Shown: positions 30,070 to 38,480, numbered from the stretch's first letter. The stretch is DNA of 64,000 nt from Nocardia cyriacigeorgica (GCF_029868385.1 NZ_JARWNX010000040.1:62001-126000); one strand, 5' to 3'. Notes: generated by a model not told the origin, from the letters alone. Translations and numbers: made by a program.

Positions 30070-30995
30070 TGCGTAGGGCTACTTCTAGAGCGGTGGGGTT
30101 GCTGCTCGGGTTCGGGTTGGATCGGGTGTTCGGGGATCCGCGGCGGTGGCATCCGGTGGCCGGGTTCGGGGCGGTGGCGTCGGCGGTGGAGTCGGTGAGC
30201 TACGCGGATCGGCGCGCGGCCGGGGTGGTGCACGAGGTGGTGCTGGTGGGGGCGGTGACCGGGGCCGGGGTGGTGCTGGGACGTGGCGGGGTGCTCGCGA
30301 CGGCGCTGGCCACGTGGACGGTGTTGGGTGGACGCAGCCTGGCCCGCACCGGACGGGAGATGGCGGGACAGCTGGAATCCGGCGATATCGATGGCGCGCG
30401 GGCTCTGCTGCCGTCATTGTGCGGGCGCGATCCCCAGGCCCTGGACGCTGACGGGCTCGCGCGGGCGGCGCTGGAATCGATCGCCGAGAACACTTCGGAC
30501 GCTACCGTCGCGCCCCTGTTCTGGGGCGCTGTCGCGGGTGTACCCGGCCTGCTCGGCTATCGCGCCGTCAACACTCTCGACGCCATGATCGGCTACCGCA
30601 ACGACCGCTATCACCGCTTCGGCTGGGCCGCCGCCCGCACCGACGACCTCGCCAATCTCGCCCCGGCCCGCCTCACCGGTCTGCTCACCGTGCTGCTCGC
30701 CCCGTCCGCGGGTGGCCGCCCGTCGCGGGCTTGGCGGGCCTGGCGCCGTGACGCCGCCCGACACCCGAGCCCGAACGCGGGCGTGGTGGAAGCGTCGATG
30801 GCGGGCGCGCTCGGCATCCGGCTCGGCGGGACGACCCGATACCGCCACGGCATCGAGGAACGCCCCACCCTGGGTGACGGCCCGGAACCGACGGTGCCGG
30901 ACCTGCGTCGCGCCGTGCACATGTCGGAAACGGTGCAGCTCGCCGCGGTCGTCGTCCTCGCCGGTTGCGTATCGGCCATCGCGCTCCGGCGCTGA
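30069..30995 (+). CDS. cobD: Adenosylcobinamide-phosphate synthase (CobD/CbiB)
   Basis: A 308-residue membrane protein. Seen: GLLLGFGLDRVFGDPRRWHPV, the hallmark N-terminus of the family; ALESIAENTSDATVAPLFW; NTLDAMIGYRNDRYHRFGW; and NAGVVEASMAGALGIRLGG. It attaches the aminopropanol (or its phosphate) arm to cobyric acid at the inner membrane in cobalamin synthesis. GTG 30069 has a leaderless-type promoter. The cobC-like aminotransferase at 34242, which supplies the arm precursor in this pathway, is 3.2 kb away. Confidence 0.95.
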   Translation: MRRATSRAVGLLLGFGLDRVFGDPRRWHPVAGFGAVASAVESVSYADRRAAGVVHEVVLVGAVTGAGVVLGRGGVLATALATWTVLGGRSLARTGREMAGQLESGDIDGARALLPSLCGRDPQALDADGLARAALESIAENTSDATVAPLFWGAVAGVPGLLGYRAVNTLDAMIGYRNDRYHRFGWAAARTDDLANLAPARLTGLLTVLLAPSAGGRPSRAWRAWRRDAARHPSPNAGVVEASMAGALGIRLGGTTRYRHGIEERPTLGDGPEPTVPDLRRAVHMSETVQLAAVVVLAGCVSAIALRR

Positions 30996-31127
30996 GCAGC
31001 ATGTATATCCCGCTGACCGGTCAGTGGCGCGCTCGCTTCGCCTGCTGTTCCGCCCGATGTGGCCCGACCGCCGTCGGTCGCGCTGATCGAGTGCACACCT
31101 CCTCGCCCACACCTCGCGGCCCGCGGC

Positions 31128-31718
31128 TCAGGGGGCGAAGGCGCGCAGGGTGGTGTCGACGAGGGCGTCGGCGTATTCGGGTGTGAGTGGGCCGGAGCGG
31201 TGCATCCATCGCTGGAACAAGGGGGCGTAGAGCACCTCGAGGACCAGGTCGAGGTCGGCGTCGGCGGCGAGTTGGCCTGCTCGCTGTGCGCTGCGCAGCC
31301 TGGCTTTCTTGGCCTCCTCGACGGGGTCGGCGAGCTTTTCGCGGTACTGCTCGGCGAGATCGGGGTCGTTGATGATCTCGGTGTTGAGTGCGCGGATCGG
31401 TTTGTCGAAATCCGGGTCGGCGAATTCGGCGACGGTCGCGCGCATCACGAGGGTGAGATCGGCTCGGAGATCGCCGGTGTCGGGCAGGGCGATGTCGGTA
31501 TCGGATCCCTCGCTGAGGGCGAGGAAGGAATCGAAGATGACCGCGCCTTTGGACGGCCACCACCGGTAGATCGTCTGTTTGCCGACGCCCGCGCGCGCCG
31601 CGATGGCCTCGATAGAGACCTTCGCGTATCCGACCTCGGAGATCAGTTCGCGAGTGGCGGCAAGGATTGCCTGCCGGGAACGTTCGCTGCGCCGGGAGCG
31701 ATTGGTCGTGTCGGTCAT
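31128..31718 (-). CDS. TetR-family repressor, divergent from an SDR gene
   Basis: 196 residues. Seen: RRSERSRQAILAATRELISEVGYAKVSIEAIAARAGVGKQTIYRWWPSKGAV, a complete TetR DNA-binding domain, then a C-terminal domain of the TetR_C_16-like type (ADLTLVMRATVAEFADPDFD, YAPLFQRWMHRSGPL). ATG 31718 has TAAAGT seven bases upstream, a leaderless-type promoter that nearly touches operator copy 1 at 31735. Inference: it represses itself and the short-chain dehydrogenase gene at 31823. Confidence 0.9.
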   Translation of the reverse strand: MTDTTNRSRRSERSRQAILAATRELISEVGYAKVSIEAIAARAGVGKQTIYRWWPSKGAVIFDSFLALSEGSDTDIALPDTGDLRADLTLVMRATVAEFADPDFDKPIRALNTEIINDPDLAEQYREKLADPVEEAKKARLRSAQRAGQLAADADLDLVLEVLYAPLFQRWMHRSGPLTPEYADALVDTTLRAFAP

Positions 31719-31734
31719 GAAAGCCACTTTAACT

Positions 31735-31805
31735 GAGACGAGACGGACCGTATTGACAAAAGGCGAACCGTCCGCCACTCTATTGGAGACGAGACGGACC
31801 GTCTC
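31735..31805 (+). promoter_or_regulatory. Paired TetR operators and SDR promoter
   Basis: GAGACGAGACGGACCGT occurs twice as a direct repeat, at 31735-31751 and 31786-31802. The second copy extends to the palindrome GAGACGG-A-CCGTCTC (31791-31805). A good -35 box TTGACA lies between them at 31753-31758, and a -10 such as TCTATT (31779-31784) would abut copy 2. A repressor on both sites would cover both divergent promoters. Confidence 0.65.
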
Positions 31806-31822
31806 GAATAAGAGGAGACGAT

Positions 31823-32644
31823 ATGACGACCGCCAGAGTGTGGTTCATTACCGGTGCTTCCCGAGGTCTCGGCAGGGCGTTCGCCGAGGCCGCGCTGGCC
31901 GCAGGTGATCGCGTCGTCGCCGCGGCCCGCAATATCGAGCCGCTCGCCGATCTCGCGGGACAGTATCCGCAGCATCTGGTGTCGCTGGCGTTGGACGTCT
32001 CCGACCGCGCCGCCGTCTTCGACGGGGTGGAGCGAGCGGTCGCCGCCTTCGGCCGGCTCGACATCGTGGTCAACAATGCGGGCGGAATGCTGTACGGCAT
32101 GGTCGAGGAGGTCACCGAGGAACAGATTCGCGCTCATCTGGACGTGAACTTCTTCGGCGCCGTCTGGGTGTCGCAGGCGGTGGTGCCGCATCTGCGGGCG
32201 CAGGGCGGCGGCCGGATCTTGCAGATCACCTCGATGGGCAGTGTCGGCGGGTTCGCCTCCGTCGGCGTCTACGGTGCGGGCAAGGTCGCGCTGGATTCGA
32301 TCAGTGCGGCGCTGGCGATGGAGGTCGAACAGTTCGGCATCGAGGTCACCATCGTCGAGATGGGCGGATACTCCACCGGCCTGTTCACCGCGGGCATCAC
32401 GGCGACAGAACCCGCTCCGCAATACGAATCCCTGCGTGCGGAACTGGCCGAGATGTGGGGCGAGGACGCGGGCCCGGAACCGAGCACGGCCGCACCGGTG
32501 ATCCTGGAGTTGGCCGATCTCGCCGATCCGCCCCGTCGACTCATCGTGGGCGGAAAGTCCTACGACCAGGTGATGGAAATCGACGCGGCGCGGGTCGAGG
32601 GGTACCGCAAGTGGGAGCATCTGAGCCGGATGGCACCGGGCTGA
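31823..32644 (+). CDS. Short-chain dehydrogenase/reductase (classical SDR)
   Basis: 273 residues. Seen: cofactor motif TGASRGLG (residues about 10-17), LDIVVNNAGG, the catalytic Ser near ITSMGSVGG and YGAGK with Tyr and Lys. A basic residue in RVVAAARN after the second strand suggests NADP(H) preference. Substrate unknown. AGAGGAG sits before ATG 31823. Expressed from the operator-flanked promoter that it shares with the divergent TetR gene; this arrangement is common for reductases induced by their substrates. Confidence 0.88.
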   Translation: MTTARVWFITGASRGLGRAFAEAALAAGDRVVAAARNIEPLADLAGQYPQHLVSLALDVSDRAAVFDGVERAVAAFGRLDIVVNNAGGMLYGMVEEVTEEQIRAHLDVNFFGAVWVSQAVVPHLRAQGGGRILQITSMGSVGGFASVGVYGAGKVALDSISAALAMEVEQFGIEVTIVEMGGYSTGLFTAGITATEPAPQYESLRAELAEMWGEDAGPEPSTAAPVILELADLADPPRRLIVGGKSYDQVMEIDAARVEGYRKWEHLSRMAPG

Positions 32645-32689
32645 GCCGCGACCCGATCGGCTGACTCGGGCCGTCCGCCGATGGCCCCG

Positions 32690-33607
32690 CTACTTGCGCG
32701 TGCGCCCGTACCGGTCGGCCAGCCGTGCCTCGTTCGACGTCGGTGCGGTGGCGGTCTCGGGCGTGCTCGATGCCGCGCCCGCCTCGCGACGTTCGGGCTC
32801 GTCGGTCGGCGGCCCCGCTGCGACCGTCCCGGCCGGAACCGAAGCGTTCGCGGCGCGCTCTTTGCGCCTCTCCCGCATCTCGGCGTACACGAAATAGCCG
32901 AGCCCCAGCGGCGCCATGATGCCGAAGGCGAGCCATTGCAGGCCGTAGGACAGATAGGGGCCCGCGTCCAGCTGGGGGAGTGGAGTGGGAGTGAAGGCGC
33001 CGGGCTGGTTCTCGGTGAGTTGGAGATAGCCGCCGCGTACCTCGGTGGGTAGCGCGGTGATCGGCAGCCCGAGGACGGTGGTCTCCTGTTCGGTGTCCAC
33101 CGAGTAGACCTGCCGGTATCCGTCCTGGACGGTCGGCAGCTTGTCCGCGCTGATGCCCTCCGAGCGGCGCACGCGCGCCTCGATGCGCTGCTGTCCGGTC
33201 GGTGGTTCGGCGATCTGCGGCGGTCGGGAGCCGTCGACCGCGCCGACGAGGCCGCGATCGACCAGCAGAATCCGGCCGTCGGTCAGCTGGAAGGCGGCGA
33301 GTACGGCGTAACCGGGCGCACCGTCGAGATGACGCAACCGCACCAGCGCCGTCGACTCCGGGACGTAGGTGCCCTCCGCCACGACCCGCCGCCATTCGGT
33401 CGCGCCGTCGGGATCGTCGAGCACCGTGGTGACGTCGATCGCGTCGGCGTGCACCGATTCGGCGATCAGGTCGTTGCGTTCGGAGGTGTCGGTGTTCTTC
33501 CCGAGCTGCCACGGCGCCAGCACGGTGAAACACAGGTAGGCGAACGCTACGACCAGCACGGCAAGGATCAGCCAGCTGGGTCGCAGCAGAAACGCCAACC
33601 GGCGCAT
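32690..33607 (-). CDS. SURF1 family protein (cytochrome oxidase assembly)
   Basis: 305 residues, with transmembrane helices at residues about 10-32 (LILAVLVVAFAYLCFTVLAPW) and near 220-240 (GLQWLAFGIMAPLGLGYFVYA). The extracytoplasmic domain between them holds EWRRVVAEGTYVPE and ILLVDRGLV, the SURF1 pattern. SURF1 helps insert haem a into cytochrome c oxidase. The Ser/Pro/Glu-rich cytoplasmic tail is long. The ATG overlaps the ptpA stop by one base (TGATG), so it is translationally coupled to the phosphatase, as in the Rv2234-Rv2235 pair. Confidence 0.88.
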   Translation of the reverse strand: MRRLAFLLRPSWLILAVLVVAFAYLCFTVLAPWQLGKNTDTSERNDLIAESVHADAIDVTTVLDDPDGATEWRRVVAEGTYVPESTALVRLRHLDGAPGYAVLAAFQLTDGRILLVDRGLVGAVDGSRPPQIAEPPTGQQRIEARVRRSEGISADKLPTVQDGYRQVYSVDTEQETTVLGLPITALPTEVRGGYLQLTENQPGAFTPTPLPQLDAGPYLSYGLQWLAFGIMAPLGLGYFVYAEMRERRKERAANASVPAGTVAAGPPTDEPERREAGAASSTPETATAPTSNEARLADRYGRTRK

Positions 33608-34107
33608 CAGCGTCCTCCGTCGGCTACCGGTTGGGGTGTGGCCAGTGTCAGTCGCACCCAGTCGAGCAGGCCGGGGACGGCGGCCTCGATCTGATCGCGG
33701 ACCAGCTCGAATCCCGCGTCGGGGCCGTAGTAGGGGTCGGGGACGTCGGCGCCGTCGGCCTCGGGATCGAAACTGCGCAGCAGCCTGCGCCGCTCGGTCG
33801 GGATGCCGAGCTGCGCGAGTTCCCGGTCGTGGCCGGAATCGAGCGCGATCACCAGGTCGGCGTCGCGGTGCGCATCACCGAAGACCGCGGCGGTATGGCC
33901 GGTCGGATAGCCGTGGCGCCGCAATGTCGCGTTGGTGCGCGGGTCCGCGTCGGCGCCGACGTGCCACGCGGTCGTCCCCGCGCTGCTCACCCGGACACGA
34001 TTGGCCAGCCCCGCACGGTACAGATGCGAGGCGAGAATCTTCTCCGCCATGGGGGATCGGCAGATATTGCCGGTACAGACGAAAACGAGACTCAGCTGCA
34101 CCGACAT
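33607..34107 (-). CDS. ptpA: Low-molecular-weight protein tyrosine phosphatase (PtpA)
   Basis: 166 residues. The P-loop CTGNICRS (C-x5-R) is at residues about 11-18 and the general-acid motif DVPDPYYG lies near residue 124. It removes phosphate from tyrosine residues; in M. tuberculosis the homologue is secreted and blocks phagosome acidification. Three in-frame starts are possible: GTG 34110, ATG 34107 and GTG 34101; ATG 34107 is taken. The kinase gene ptkA that precedes ptpA in M. tuberculosis is absent here: cobC follows divergently. Confidence 0.93.
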   Translation of the reverse strand: MSVQLSLVFVCTGNICRSPMAEKILASHLYRAGLANRVRVSSAGTTAWHVGADADPRTNATLRRHGYPTGHTAAVFGDAHRDADLVIALDSGHDRELAQLGIPTERRRLLRSFDPEADGADVPDPYYGPDAGFELVRDQIEAAVPGLLDWVRLTLATPQPVADGGR

Positions 34108-34241
34108 CACCGATCACCGTGGGAAGCGCACACCATGAAGAACACGCAAACCAAGGTACCGACCTGCCGGATTGCGCACGCGACCGACTGTGAGAATCTC
34201 GGCCGGTCACCCGCATGGCGCGCCACGTAGGGTGTGCACTC

Positions 34242-35285
34242 GTGCCCGCCGACCGCATCGATCTCGCCGAACTGCGCCACCACGGCGATGTGGAGGCCCG
34301 CCCCGGGCTGCTCGATTTCGCGGTGAATGTGCAGGGCAGCGCCCCGCCGGACTGGTTGCGGGCCCGGCTCGCCGCCCGCCTCGACGGGCTCGGCCGCTAT
34401 CCGAGCGCCGAGGACGAGCTGGCCGCCCGAGTTGCGGTCGCCGCCAGGCACGGTCGACGTCCCGACGAGGTTCTGCTGCTGGCGGGTGCCGCCGAAGGGT
34501 TCGCGATGCTGCCGCGTCTGACACCTCGACGTGCGGCGGTACTGCATCCGTCGTTCACCGAACCGGAGCTGGCATTGCGGGAAGCGGGCGTCGCGGTGAT
34601 GCGGGTGGTGCTTGCGCCGCCGTACGTCCTCGATCCGGCGCGCGTCCCCGCGGACGCCGATCTCGTCGTGCTCGGCAATCCCACCAACCCCACCTCGGTC
34701 CTGCACTCCGCCGACACCATCCATGAGCTGCGTCGCCCCGGCCGCGTGATCGTCGTCGACGAAGCCTTCGCCGACGCCGTGCCCGGTGAACCGGAATCGC
34801 TGGCCGGTGAGCATCTGCCCGACGTCCTCGTGCTGCGCAGCCTCACCAAGACCTGGGCCCTGCCCGGTCTGCGCTGCGGCTACATGCTCGGCGCCCCCGA
34901 TCTGCTCGCCCGTCTCGCGCACGGCCGTCCGCATTGGCCGCTGGGAGCGCTCCAACTAGAGGCGTTCGTGGCGACGGCCGAACCGCGGGCCGTGGCCGAG
35001 AGCCGCGTTCGCGCCGAGCGGATCGCCCTGGATCGCGACGCGATGATCGACCGCCTGACCGGTCTCGGTATCGCCGTCCAGACCCCGGCCTCCGGCCCGT
35101 TCCTCCTGCTCCAGGTGGAAGGCGGCGGGCACCTGCGTAAGCATCTGGCCGACAACGGGATAGCGGTACGTCGCGCGGATACCTTTCCTGGCCTCGACGC
35201 CGACCATCTACGGGTCGCGGTGCGCGGACCAGCGCAGGTCGACCGCCTGATCGACGCGATCCGCTCCGCGACAGATCCGCACTGA
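34242..35285 (+). CDS. cobC: CobC-like PLP-dependent aminotransferase/threonine-phosphate decarboxylase family
   Basis: 347 residues of fold-type I PLP enzyme, related to histidinol-phosphate aminotransferase. Seen: LLDFAVNVQGSAPP, GRYPSAEDELAARVAVA, LVVLGNPTNPTSVL, VIVVDEAFADAV and the Schiff-base Lys in SLTKTWALPGLRCGY. In cobalamin synthesis the family makes aminopropanol phosphate. In mycobacteria the function of the homologue is less certain. Start: GTG 34242, preceded by TAGGGT (34228-34233) at 8 nt. Followed by the Nif3-like gene, as in M. tuberculosis. Confidence 0.85.
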   Translation: MPADRIDLAELRHHGDVEARPGLLDFAVNVQGSAPPDWLRARLAARLDGLGRYPSAEDELAARVAVAARHGRRPDEVLLLAGAAEGFAMLPRLTPRRAAVLHPSFTEPELALREAGVAVMRVVLAPPYVLDPARVPADADLVVLGNPTNPTSVLHSADTIHELRRPGRVIVVDEAFADAVPGEPESLAGEHLPDVLVLRSLTKTWALPGLRCGYMLGAPDLLARLAHGRPHWPLGALQLEAFVATAEPRAVAESRVRAERIALDRDAMIDRLTGLGIAVQTPASGPFLLLQVEGGGHLRKHLADNGIAVRRADTFPGLDADHLRVAVRGPAQVDRLIDAIRSATDPH

Positions 35286-35464
35286 CCCCTCGCCCCGGAC
35301 GATCCTCGGTCTATCCATCTCCTGCTCGGAGGTGGTGCCGTGATGGATCGGAGCGTCGAGGGTGCAGGCGTCAGTTGTTCTCCGCACCGGGATGCCGGTG
35401 CGCGGTGACGGAGTATCGGCGGGGGATGATTGCTGTGGTCGAGTCGGACGATGGAGGTTGAGCG

Positions 35465-36580
35465 GTGACGACGCTGGCGGAACTCATCGAGGTGCTGGAT
35501 GCGGCCTATCCACCGCAGCTGGCCGAATCGTGGGATTCGGTGGGGCTGGTATGTGGCGATCCGGGGGAGCCGGTGCGCCGGGTGGCGTTCGCCGTCGACG
35601 CCACCGCCGCCGTGGTCGACGAGGCGATCGAATGGGGCGCGCAGGCGCTGGTGGTGCACCATCCGCTGTTGCTGCGCGGGGTCGACACCGTGGCAGCGGA
35701 TACGGCGAAGGGTGCGCTACTGCACCGGCTGATCCGTTCGGGCTGTGCGTTGTTCAGCGCCCACACCAACGCCGATTCGGCCGATCCCGGAGTGTCGGAC
35801 GCACTCGCCGAGGCGCTCGGGCTCACCGTCACCGGTCCGCTGGACGCGAAACCAGCTGTCGCGGTGGACAAATGGGTGGTCCAGGTGCCCCGCACCGAAA
35901 CCGATCGACTGCTCGCGGCACTGTTCGCCGCCGGTGCGGGCGGCAGCGGCAGATACCGTGAGGCCGCGTGGAAGGTGGCGGGGGTTGGGCAGTTCCGGCC
36001 GATGGAAGGCGCCGATCCGGCCATCGGTTCCATCGGTGAGATCGAATACGTCGACGAGGACCGCATAGAACTCGTCGCGCCACCGGTCGCACGCAGCGCC
36101 GTTCTCGACGCCCTGCGCACCGCGCACCCCTACGAGGAACCGGCGTTCCACCTCACCGAGCGCGCGAGCCTGCCCGGCCGTCTCGGCATCGGCCGCATCG
36201 GCACGCTGCCCGAACCGGAGACGTTGCGCGCCTTCACCTCCCGCGCCGCTGCCGCTCTCCCCGAGACCGTCTGGGGTGTGCGCGCCGCCGGTGATCCCGA
36301 CCGCCTCGTCCAGACTGTCGCGGTCTGCGGCGGTGCGGGCGATTCCTATCTCGATACTGTCGTGCGCCGCAAGGTCGACGCCTATCTCACCTCCGACCTG
36401 CGCCACCACCCCGTCGACGAGCATCTGCGCCGCCACGGCCCCGCCCTCATCGACGCCGCCCACTGGGCCACCGAATTCCCCTGGTGCGCCCAAGCCGAGT
36501 CCATCGTCCGCGCCGAACTCCCGGACCTGCAAACCCGAGTCTCCACCCTCCGCACCGACCCCTGGACCGTCTCCGCCTGA
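35465..36580 (+). CDS. Nif3-like dinuclear metal centre protein
   Basis: 371 residues. Seen: [34 protein letters not shown] (metal-binding His pair), [20 protein letters not shown] (third His and acidic ligands) and, at the C-terminus, [11 protein letters not shown] and [15 protein letters not shown]-like insert domain lies in the middle (EEPAFHLTE). Structures of the family are hexamers with two metals per subunit; some are GTP cyclohydrolase I type 2-like, but the role in actinobacteria is unknown. GTG 35465 has GGAGG seven bases upstream. Confidence 0.92.
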   Translation: MTTLAELIEVLDAAYPPQLAESWDSVGLVCGDPGEPVRRVAFAVDATAAVVDEAIEWGAQALVVHHPLLLRGVDTVAADTAKGALLHRLIRSGCALFSAHTNADSADPGVSDALAEALGLTVTGPLDAKPAVAVDKWVVQVPRTETDRLLAALFAAGAGGSGRYREAAWKVAGVGQFRPMEGADPAIGSIGEIEYVDEDRIELVAPPVARSAVLDALRTAHPYEEPAFHLTERASLPGRLGIGRIGTLPEPETLRAFTSRAAAALPETVWGVRAAGDPDRLVQTVAVCGGAGDSYLDTVVRRKVDAYLTSDLRHHPVDEHLRRHGPALIDAAHWATEFPWCAQAESIVRAELPDLQTRVSTLRTDPWTVSA

Positions 36581-36597
36581 CCCCCGGCAGTCATCCG

Positions 36598-36654
36598 CGA
36601 GTGGCACCTCAGCGTGGGGTCTGTTCGCGAAACGCCGCAGCCAGGTGCCACTCG
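36598..36654 (-). repeat. 57-bp dispersed palindromic repeat, copy 2 (inverted relative to copy 1)
   Basis: CGAGTGGCACCT (36598-36609) and AGGTGCCACTCG (36643-36654) are perfect 12-bp inverted ends around CAGCGTGGGGTCTGTTCGC and GAAACGCCGCAGCC. It is the same length as copy 1 and lies in the gap between the convergent Nif3 and DUF5313 genes. It could fold into a hairpin and act as a terminator. Confidence 0.8.
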
Positions 36655-36669
36655 CGCGACGAGGAGGGG

Positions 36670-37053
36670 TCAGCCGCGTCCGTGGCGGCGTTCGTAGGCG
36701 TCGCGTTCGGCGGCGGATTTCTCGCGTTCGCGGGAATCGGCCAGGGCGGGGTCGAGGCCGTGTTTGACGAGGCGGTTGCGCCGGTAGACGTACATCAGCG
36801 CGACGGTGAAGTAGATCAGCGGCAGATACAGCAGGGCCATCATCGACAGCCCCATCCATAGCGGACCGGGGATGAGCAGGAACAGGCACAGCGGCGGAAT
36901 GATCGGCAGTAGGAAACGCGTCAGGTAGCGCCGTGCCGCGCCGGGGCCGGTGAGGTCGTCGATCACCCACTGGTGCATGGACGCTGGCAGCGTCCCGCCG
37001 CACAGGTAGCGAATGCGCTGTGCGAGATTCGGCGTGGTCGGATCGCTGGTCAC
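36670..37053 (-). CDS. DUF5313 family membrane protein
   Basis: 127 residues. Seen: NLAQRIRYLCGGTLPASMHQWVIDDLTGPGAARRY, then two hydrophobic segments (FLLPIIPPLCLFLLIP and MALLYLPLIYFTVALMYVY) and a basic, charged tail (DSREREKSAAERDAYERRHG). This matches the DUF5313 actinobacterial family, function unknown. The GTG start at 37053 overlaps the stop of a 47-residue frame upstream by 4 bp (GTGA). Confidence 0.8.
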   Translation of the reverse strand: MTSDPTTPNLAQRIRYLCGGTLPASMHQWVIDDLTGPGAARRYLTRFLLPIIPPLCLFLLIPGPLWMGLSMMALLYLPLIYFTVALMYVYRRNRLVKHGLDPALADSREREKSAAERDAYERRHGRG

Positions 37054-37193
37054 CGGTGTCTCCGATCGGGTGGGCGGGCAGCGGTGGAGTGCCTCGAACC
37101 CGGTGAATCGGGTCGCGCGAGGCTCATGTTCGGCGCGACGATCGGTCCGCCGCCCTGGCCGAACCGGATCTCGTTCAGGATGGCGATGGGCAT
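37050..37193 (-). CDS. Putative 47-aa peptide coupled to the DUF5313 gene
   Basis: ATG 37193 opens MPIAILNEIRFGQGGGPIVA and the frame closes at TGA 37050-37052, sharing GTGA with the start of DUF5313. An A/G-rich stretch GGGAAGAAGG precedes the ATG. The first 26 codons have mostly G or C in the third position, as in real genes here; the Arg/Pro-rich second half looks less coding. Inference: either a small protein or a coupling leader peptide. No similarity recognised. Confidence 0.4.
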   Translation of the reverse strand: MPIAILNEIRFGQGGGPIVAPNMSLARPDSPGSRHSTAARPPDRRHR

Positions 37194-37274
37194 ATCCTTC
37201 TTCCCGCAATCATGATTAGTTGCGAACATTAGCAAGTAATGTGGGGGCGGTGTGTTTCCGGGGTGCCGGCGGTC

Positions 37275-37404
37275 TGCTCGCGGCCCCGGCGCGATTCGTC
37301 CCCGATCGATGAGTCCGAAATATCGCGCGGGCCCGCTTGGTCGCGGCGGCGAGCGCCTGTTCGGGTCGCAGACCGGCCTCGCCGAGCAGCGCCAGTTCGC
37401 GGTG
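37275..37404 (-). pseudogene. Relic of an amidohydrolase C-terminus
   Basis: In one frame HRELALLGEAGLRPEQALAA is read from 37404 leftward, then in another frame ARYFGLIDRGRIAPGPRADR from about 37345 to 37280. Together these match the conserved end of cyclic amidohydrolases (LLVEAGLTPxEALRAAT...GRIAPGxxADL). The frame changes near 37335. No start or metal site remains. This is the main content of the 343-bp gap between the 47-aa frame and the DUF1801 gene. Confidence 0.65.
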
Positions 37405-37524
37405 CAGCGGTCGTCGTGGTCGAACCGGATGCGTGCGGCAACCGGATGCGCGAGATCTACTCGGCTATCAACCCGGACAAGCTCACATGATTCGTCTGAT
37501 CCGACCGCGATGCTGACGGAGGCA

Positions 37525-37537
37525 TAGGCTGGTCGCA
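37525..37537 (+). promoter_or_regulatory. Leaderless-type -10 element (TAGGCT) for the DUF1801 gene
   Basis: TAGGCT at 37525-37530 lies 6 nt before ATG 37537, the same arrangement as at 4681 and 9074. Confidence 0.5.
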
Positions 37538-37902
37538 TGGTCCAGAGCAAGGCGACCGATGTCGACGGCTACCTCGCCGAGGTCCGGGAGGACCGGCGGG
37601 CTGCCCTGGTCGAGCTGCGACGGGTCTGCCGGGCGGAACTCTCGGGCTTCGACGAGGTGATGGCGTACGGGATGCCCACCTACCAGCGGGCCGGGACAGC
37701 GGAGATCGCCTTCGCCGATCAGAAGCAGTACATCTCCTTCTACCTGCTGCGCAGTGACGTCCGCGACGCGTTCGCCGACCGACTCGCGAACCACGACATG
37801 GGCAAGGGGTGCCTGCGGTTCCGCAACCCGGCCGATATCGACTTCGATCTGATCCGCGACCTGCTGAAGGCCACCGCGGCGGAACCGGGCACCATCTGCT
37901 GA
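37537..37902 (+). CDS. DUF1801 (YdhG-like) domain protein
   Basis: 121 residues. Seen: VDGYLAEVREDRRAAL, DEVMAYGMPTYQRAG, FADQKQYISFYLL and HDMGKGCLRFRNPADID, the four conserved blocks of DUF1801. Function unknown; related domains bind small molecules or iron-like cofactors in other bacteria. It is an intact paralogue of the frameshifted gene at 2986-3329, although the two sequences are not close. ATG 37537 has a leaderless-type promoter. Confidence 0.85.
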   Translation: MVQSKATDVDGYLAEVREDRRAALVELRRVCRAELSGFDEVMAYGMPTYQRAGTAEIAFADQKQYISFYLLRSDVRDAFADRLANHDMGKGCLRFRNPADIDFDLIRDLLKATAAEPGTIC

Positions 37903-38107
37903 CCGGCCGGAACCTTCGGACCAACGCCGCCGACCCGGCCGTATCGAGTTCGGCGCGATGCGCTGACGGCGGGTAGTGCCCGCCCACTCCAGGCGGTATC
38001 CGACAAACGGCCACATAGGGTTTCCGATGCGATCTCGCGGCCGACGCCGCGGTCGTCGGCGCACTCGGTTTCTCGGGTAGGCGTTGGCGTAGCGGGAAGT
38101 CGAAGCT

Positions 38108-38130
38108 AAGCTTCAACATGTCTGAAGCTT
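38108..38130 (+). promoter_or_regulatory. Palindromic operator candidate upstream of the monooxygenase gene
   Basis: AAGCTTCA (38108-38115), spacer ACATGTC, and TGAAGCTT (38123-38130) form a perfect 8-bp inverted repeat ending 15 bp before ATG 38146. A further GAAGCTAAGCTTC inverted repeat overlaps its left side (38102-38114). The spacing suggests a dimeric TetR, MarR or HxlR-type repressor, none of which is encoded next to it. Confidence 0.55.
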
Positions 38131-38145
38131 GTGGAGAGGATTTCT

Positions 38146-38454
38146 ATGACCGACCAGGGCGTTACCTTCATCAATGTGCTCGAGGTGCCCGGCGAGCAGG
38201 TCGACGCGTTCATCGAACAGTGGCGTGAGCGGGCCGCGCTCATGCGCACCGCGCCCGGTTTCCGGGACGTCCGCCTGCATCGGGCGCTGCTGCCGGACGC
38301 GCGATTCCAGCTCGTCAACGTCGCGCACTGGGACAGTGCGCAGGCCTGCGAAGCCGCGGGTATGAACCCGGCGGTCGTGGCGTCGGTCGACGACGCGAGG
38401 AAGATCGCGAGCGCGAATCCCGGCCTGTACGAGGTCGTCGCCGAATACCGCTGA
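38146..38454 (+). CDS. Antibiotic biosynthesis monooxygenase (ABM) domain protein
   Basis: 102 residues with a ferredoxin-like ABM fold: TFINVLEVPGEQVDAFIEQW, MRTAPGFRDVRLHRAL, FQLVNVAHWDSAQA, and YEVVAEY at the end. Family members are cofactor-free oxygenases, haem-degrading enzymes or quinol monooxygenases; the conserved Asn/Trp of haem-degrading members cannot be assigned with certainty. GGAGAGGA upstream of ATG 38146 is a strong ribosome site. The palindrome at 38108 probably controls it. Confidence 0.8.
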   Translation: MTDQGVTFINVLEVPGEQVDAFIEQWRERAALMRTAPGFRDVRLHRALLPDARFQLVNVAHWDSAQACEAAGMNPAVVASVDDARKIASANPGLYEVVAEYR

Positions 38455-38480
38455 CCCGCACGGTGATCCGGGTATGAGCA

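Noticed and set aside
31013..31024. Perfect 12-bp palindrome CTGACCGGTCAG after cobD
   Set aside because: It lies between convergent gene ends without a promoter; short GC-rich palindromes of this size occur by chance.
35339..35408. Short frame after GGAGG between cobC and the Nif3 gene
   Set aside because: A ribosome-like site precedes GTG/ATG, but the 22-codon product has no coding bias or recognised pattern.
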